Source: DASTDH01 sp041167675 (GTDB lineage Bacteria; Verrucomicrobiota; Verrucomicrobiia; Chthoniobacterales; JAFAMB01). From it: a DNA stretch of 23,562 bases. This document shows, piece by piece, positions 21,131 through 23,562 of this stretch. The stretch is from assembly GCA_041167675.1 (NCBI GenBank), contig JBEEIB010000575.1:1-23562 (forward strand), written 5' to 3'. The position numbers and the translations under genes were made by a program. Under the pieces are notes generated by a model that made no database searches, was not told where the DNA came from, and saw nothing but the letters and a program-made list of their open reading frames with translations. Within the stretch, counting starts at the first letter, position 1, and the number at the start of each line of letters is the position of its first letter.

Positions 21131-22411
21131 ATGCCTGATCAGCCTCATGTGGTGATTCTGGGTGCCGGGTTCGGTGGCATCGGAACGCTCAAACGACTAA
21201 ATGATGCTAACCTCAAGATCACGATAGTCGACAAGCGTGACTACCACACCTTTCAGCCGCTGCTCTATCAGGTGGCGACTGATGAATTGACGCCCGCGGA
21301 AGTGGGGTTTCCCATCCGCGAGTTGCTGCACGGCCGAAAGAACGTTGCCTTCCACCAAGCCTTGGTCGAGAGCGTCGATTTGGCCAGGAAGCAAGTCGTG
21401 GCGGAAGGCATCGGCCCAATACCCTACGACTACTTGGTTCTGGCTATGGGCGCGGTGGTGAATTTCTTTCGCACGCCGGGAGCGGACCAACATGCGATCC
21501 CGCTTTATACAATGGACGACGCGGTTCGGCTCAAGAAACACGTCCTCAGAACTTTTGAAGCCGTCGACAAGAACCTGGCTCTCATCGACGAAGGCGCGCT
21601 AACCTTCTGCGTAGTCGGCGGTGGTCCGACCGGCGTCGAGGTGTCCGGTGCGCTGTCGGAGCTGCTGCACGTCGACCTGGTAAAGGACTACCCGAATCTG
21701 CCGGTGGCCAAAGCGAAAGTGCTCCTCTACGAACACTCGCCGAATCTGCTGGCAGCGTTCGCACCCAAGCTGCAAGTCTACGCCCAAAAAGCGCTGGAGG
21801 AACGCGGGGTGGAAGTGCACACTGGCACTGGCGTAACCAAGGTCGGCCCGACCAGTATAGATCTGTCAACCGGAGCAACGGTCCCGACCCAGACGCTCAT
21901 CTGGGCGGCCGGTCTCCTGGCCAATCCAATCGTCAACTCCCTGGGCGTGGAGCTGGTGCATGGCGGGCGCATCCCGGTTGGCTCTGACCTGCAGGTAAAG
22001 GATCATCCCGGCGTCTTCGCCATCGGCGATATAGCGGCCATGGCCGACGGCAAAACCGGCAAAATTCTGCCTGGCCTCGGCTCCACTGCCCTGCAGGCCG
22101 GCCGTCATGTCGGCGAGACAATCAAACGGCTGCTGGACGGCAAACCAGCCAAGCCCTTCGAGTATTTCGACAAAGGATTCATGGCTCAGGTAGGCCGCGG
22201 CGCCGCTGTGGCCGAGTTACCCACCGGTGACACCATGACGGGAACCGCTGCCTGGTTGGCTTGGTTGGGCGTGCACCTGGTTTTGCTCAACGGCGCCGAA
22301 GAAAAGAGCAGCACCTTTGTGGATTGGGGATGGAACATCCTCACACGGAAACACGGCAAACGCATCGTCCTGAGTGACGAGGATATTGAAACAGCGCGGT
22401 CCCCGAACTGA
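21131..22411 (+). CDS. ndh: Type II NADH dehydrogenase (NAD(P)/FAD-dependent oxidoreductase)
   Basis: A 426-residue flavoprotein of the NDH-2 family, which passes electrons from NADH to quinone at the inner face of the membrane without pumping protons. The FAD-binding dinucleotide fold is at the start: VVILGAGFGGIGTLKRLND (glycines 11-16). DKRDYHTFQPLLYQVATDEL is a family hallmark. The NADH fold is CVVGGGPTGVEVSGALSEL, and FAIGDIAAM is the second FAD motif. The C-terminus (KSSTFVDWGWNILTRKHGKR) is the amphipathic membrane anchor. The ATG at 21131 is chosen because AAAGGA precedes it and the fold begins a few residues later; a longer in-frame start is rejected. A divergent sensor kinase lies upstream. 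Confidence 0.93.
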   Translation: MPDQPHVVILGAGFGGIGTLKRLNDANLKITIVDKRDYHTFQPLLYQVATDELTPAEVGFPIRELLHGRKNVAFHQALVESVDLARKQVVAEGIGPIPYDYLVLAMGAVVNFFRTPGADQHAIPLYTMDDAVRLKKHVLRTFEAVDKNLALIDEGALTFCVVGGGPTGVEVSGALSELLHVDLVKDYPNLPVAKAKVLLYEHSPNLLAAFAPKLQVYAQKALEERGVEVHTGTGVTKVGPTSIDLSTGATVPTQTLIWAAGLLANPIVNSLGVELVHGGRIPVGSDLQVKDHPGVFAIGDIAAMADGKTGKILPGLGSTALQAGRHVGETIKRLLDGKPAKPFEYFDKGFMAQVGRGAAVAELPTGDTMTGTAAWLAWLGVHLVLLNGAEEKSSTFVDWGWNILTRKHGKRIVLSDEDIETARSPN

Positions 22412-22469
22412 CCAAGGAACCTCCCGTGAAGGGGATCCTGGCGTATCGCTACCGATTTTGGGCTCGTCC

Positions 22470-23036
22470 CTACCGTTTCCCCAAAAAATTCGAGAGCAAG
22501 CGTTTTCCGGGCTCGGTCATGATCGACTCCGGGTGAAATTGGACTCCTTCAATCGGATAGCGGCGGTGGCGCAATCCCATGATTTCATGCGCCGCGGTCT
22601 CTGCGGTGATCTCCAATTCCGGCGGCAATGACTCGCGGCGAACGATCAAAGAGTGGTATCGCGTCGCTTCGAATGGGTTGGGCAGCCCGTCAAAAACGCC
22701 ATCCCCTTCATGTAAAATCGGAGATGTTTTGCCGTGCATCAGACGATCAGCTCGCACCACCTCCCCACCAAAGACGTGACCGATACATTGGTGACCCAGA
22801 CATACTCCGAGAATCGGTACGCTCGGCCCAAAACGTAGGATCAACTCGTTGCTGATTCCGGCCTCGAGGGGAGTGCCCGGACCAGGCGAGATACAGATTC
22901 GATCCGGCCGCAAGGTTTCCACTTCCTCCAGAGTCACTTGATCGTTGCGACGGATCACGACATCTGCTCCAAGCTCGCCGAAGTATTGGACAAGGTTATA
23001 GGTGAAAGAGTCGTAGTTATCGATTACCAAAATCAT
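22470..23036 (-). CDS. trpG: Anthranilate synthase component II (glutamine amidotransferase)
   Basis: A 188-residue class I glutamine amidotransferase, the normal size. It starts MILVIDNYDSFTYNLVQYFG, with ISPGPGTP as the oxyanion-side loop. The nucleophile is Cys79 in GVCLGHQ, and the His168/Glu170 pair is in QFHPESIMTEPGKRLLSN. It supplies ammonia to TrpE to turn chorismate into anthranilate, the first step of tryptophan synthesis; the closely related PabA works the same way for folate. Its ATG overlaps the stop of the upstream synthase gene by four bases (ATGA), so translation is coupled. Distinguishing TrpG from PabA is by neighbour only. The 58 bases after it are convergent with the NADH dehydrogenase gene. 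Confidence 0.93.
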   Translation of the reverse strand: MILVIDNYDSFTYNLVQYFGELGADVVIRRNDQVTLEEVETLRPDRICISPGPGTPLEAGISNELILRFGPSVPILGVCLGHQCIGHVFGGEVVRADRLMHGKTSPILHEGDGVFDGLPNPFEATRYHSLIVRRESLPPELEITAETAAHEIMGLRHRRYPIEGVQFHPESIMTEPGKRLLSNFLGKR

Positions 23037-23562
23037 AGGATTCGCTGTGCTCGTTCAATCGCGCGAAAAAGGGCTGTCGCCTTATTGACGCACTCCTGGT
23101 ATTCGGCCTCGGGAACCGAGTCGGCCACAACCCCGCAGCCCGCTTGGGCGTAAGCGACTCCTTCTTTCAGAACAATCGTACGCAAAGCGATGCAGGAATC
23201 GAGATTGCCGTCAAAACCGAAATACGCGATCGCGCCAGAATAAGCTCCCCTTTTTCCTTTTTCGAAACCATTGATCAGCTGCATCGCGCGCACCTTGGGT
23301 GCGCCAGATACGGTTCCGGCGGGGAACGTCGCCCGCATCACGTCATCGGCATCTTTATCTTCTTCCAGCTCTCCTTCGACGTTCGAAACGATGTGCATGA
23401 CGTGACTGTACCGCTCGATCGTCATGAAATCCGTCACCTTAATCGATCCAAAGCGAGTGATCCGGCCAATGTCGTTGCGGGCAAGATCTACCATCATCAA
23501 ATGCTCTGCTCGCTCTTTCGGTTCTTTCAAGAGTTCGGCGGCCAATTGCTGGTCTTCCTCCG
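23033..23562 (-). CDS. trpE: Anthranilate synthase component I, 3' part (partial)
   Basis: The gene runs off the right edge; the C-terminal ~175 residues are present, ending at 23033. The chorismate-binding domain is unmistakable: LMMVDLARNDIGRI, then FPAGTVSGAPKVRAMQLING, then RGAYSGAIAYFGFDGNLDSC and ALRTIVLKEGVAYAQAGCGV, followed by ADSVPEAEYQEC. It makes anthranilate from chorismate with ammonia from TrpG, whose gene overlaps its stop by four bases. The N-terminal regulatory part, which would show the tryptophan feedback site, is outside the window. An aminodeoxychorismate synthase (PabB) cannot be fully excluded, though the DGNLDSCIALRT wording suits TrpE. Confidence 0.9.
   Translation of the reverse strand, partial: EEDQQLAAELLKEPKERAEHLMMVDLARNDIGRITRFGSIKVTDFMTIERYSHVMHIVSNVEGELEEDKDADDVMRATFPAGTVSGAPKVRAMQLINGFEKGKRGAYSGAIAYFGFDGNLDSCIALRTIVLKEGVAYAQAGCGVVADSVPEAEYQECVNKATALFRAIERAQRIL

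Noticed and set aside
1..23562. tRNA, rRNA, riboswitch or intact transposase genes
   Set aside because: None could be recognised by reading either strand. Short or divergent RNA genes could still be missed without a covariance-model search.

Overview
The window looks like chromosomal DNA from a free-living Gram-negative bacterium with a mixed, roughly 53-56% GC composition. My best guess is a soil Verrucomicrobiota lineage (Chthoniobacterales type). That rests on the gene mix (TonB-C secreted protein, LytTR two-component pair, Spy/CpxP-like proteins, GT4 plus GH130 pair, stand-alone LigD-type polymerase beside an ATP ligase, DUF6496) and on GC-rich intergenic palindromes. It is an inference, not a taxonomic proof. 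No rRNA, tRNA, CRISPR array or intact insertion sequence was seen.

Layout. 1-118 is the tail of a class III aminotransferase. 330-1247 is a YegS-like lipid kinase. 1250-1683 is non-coding and holds two matching palindromes and an OB-fold gene remnant, followed by a helical protein of unknown function (1684-2556). 2678-4070 holds a DUF4440/SnoaL-like protein and a secreted TonB-C protein, separated by about 590 bases with no convincing gene. 4211-6496 (minus strand) holds an AI-2E/PerM family permease, a basic DUF6496 protein and a rearranged Doc/Fic-like toxin remnant. 6580-10319 is a tightly coupled glycosyltransferase and GH130 glycosidase/phosphorylase pair.

10419-13578 is a small metabolic and regulatory island. 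On the minus strand are a VOC protein, a small hydrophobic protein and an M19 dipeptidase broken by a one-base shift. On the plus strand, diverging from these, are a CGNR zinc-finger regulator and a GNAT acetyltransferase, also broken by a one-base shift. The divergent promoter carries two copies of an approximately 30-base imperfect palindrome, good candidates for operators of the CGNR regulator.

13702-16656 contains a secreted protein with a strong terminator, a divergent pair of end-joining enzymes (ATP-dependent DNA ligase and LigD-type polymerase), and a 52-residue lipoprotein. 16763-20869 reads as an envelope module: two Spy/CpxP-like periplasmic paralogues separated by a large imperfect inverted repeat and a possibly frame-split small gene, then a LytTR response regulator and its LytS-type kinase. 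21131-22411 is a type II NADH dehydrogenase. 22470-23562 is trpG overlapping the 3' part of trpE.

The most notable observations are the twin operators at 12241-12316, the paired ATACGT-N6-ACGTAT palindromes around 1305-1629, the Doc-like gene whose domain order seems permuted, the GT4-GH130 unit, and the inverted repeat at 17342-17515. Two clear and one possible single-base frameshift within about 7 kb mean that sequencing error must be excluded before calling pseudogenes.
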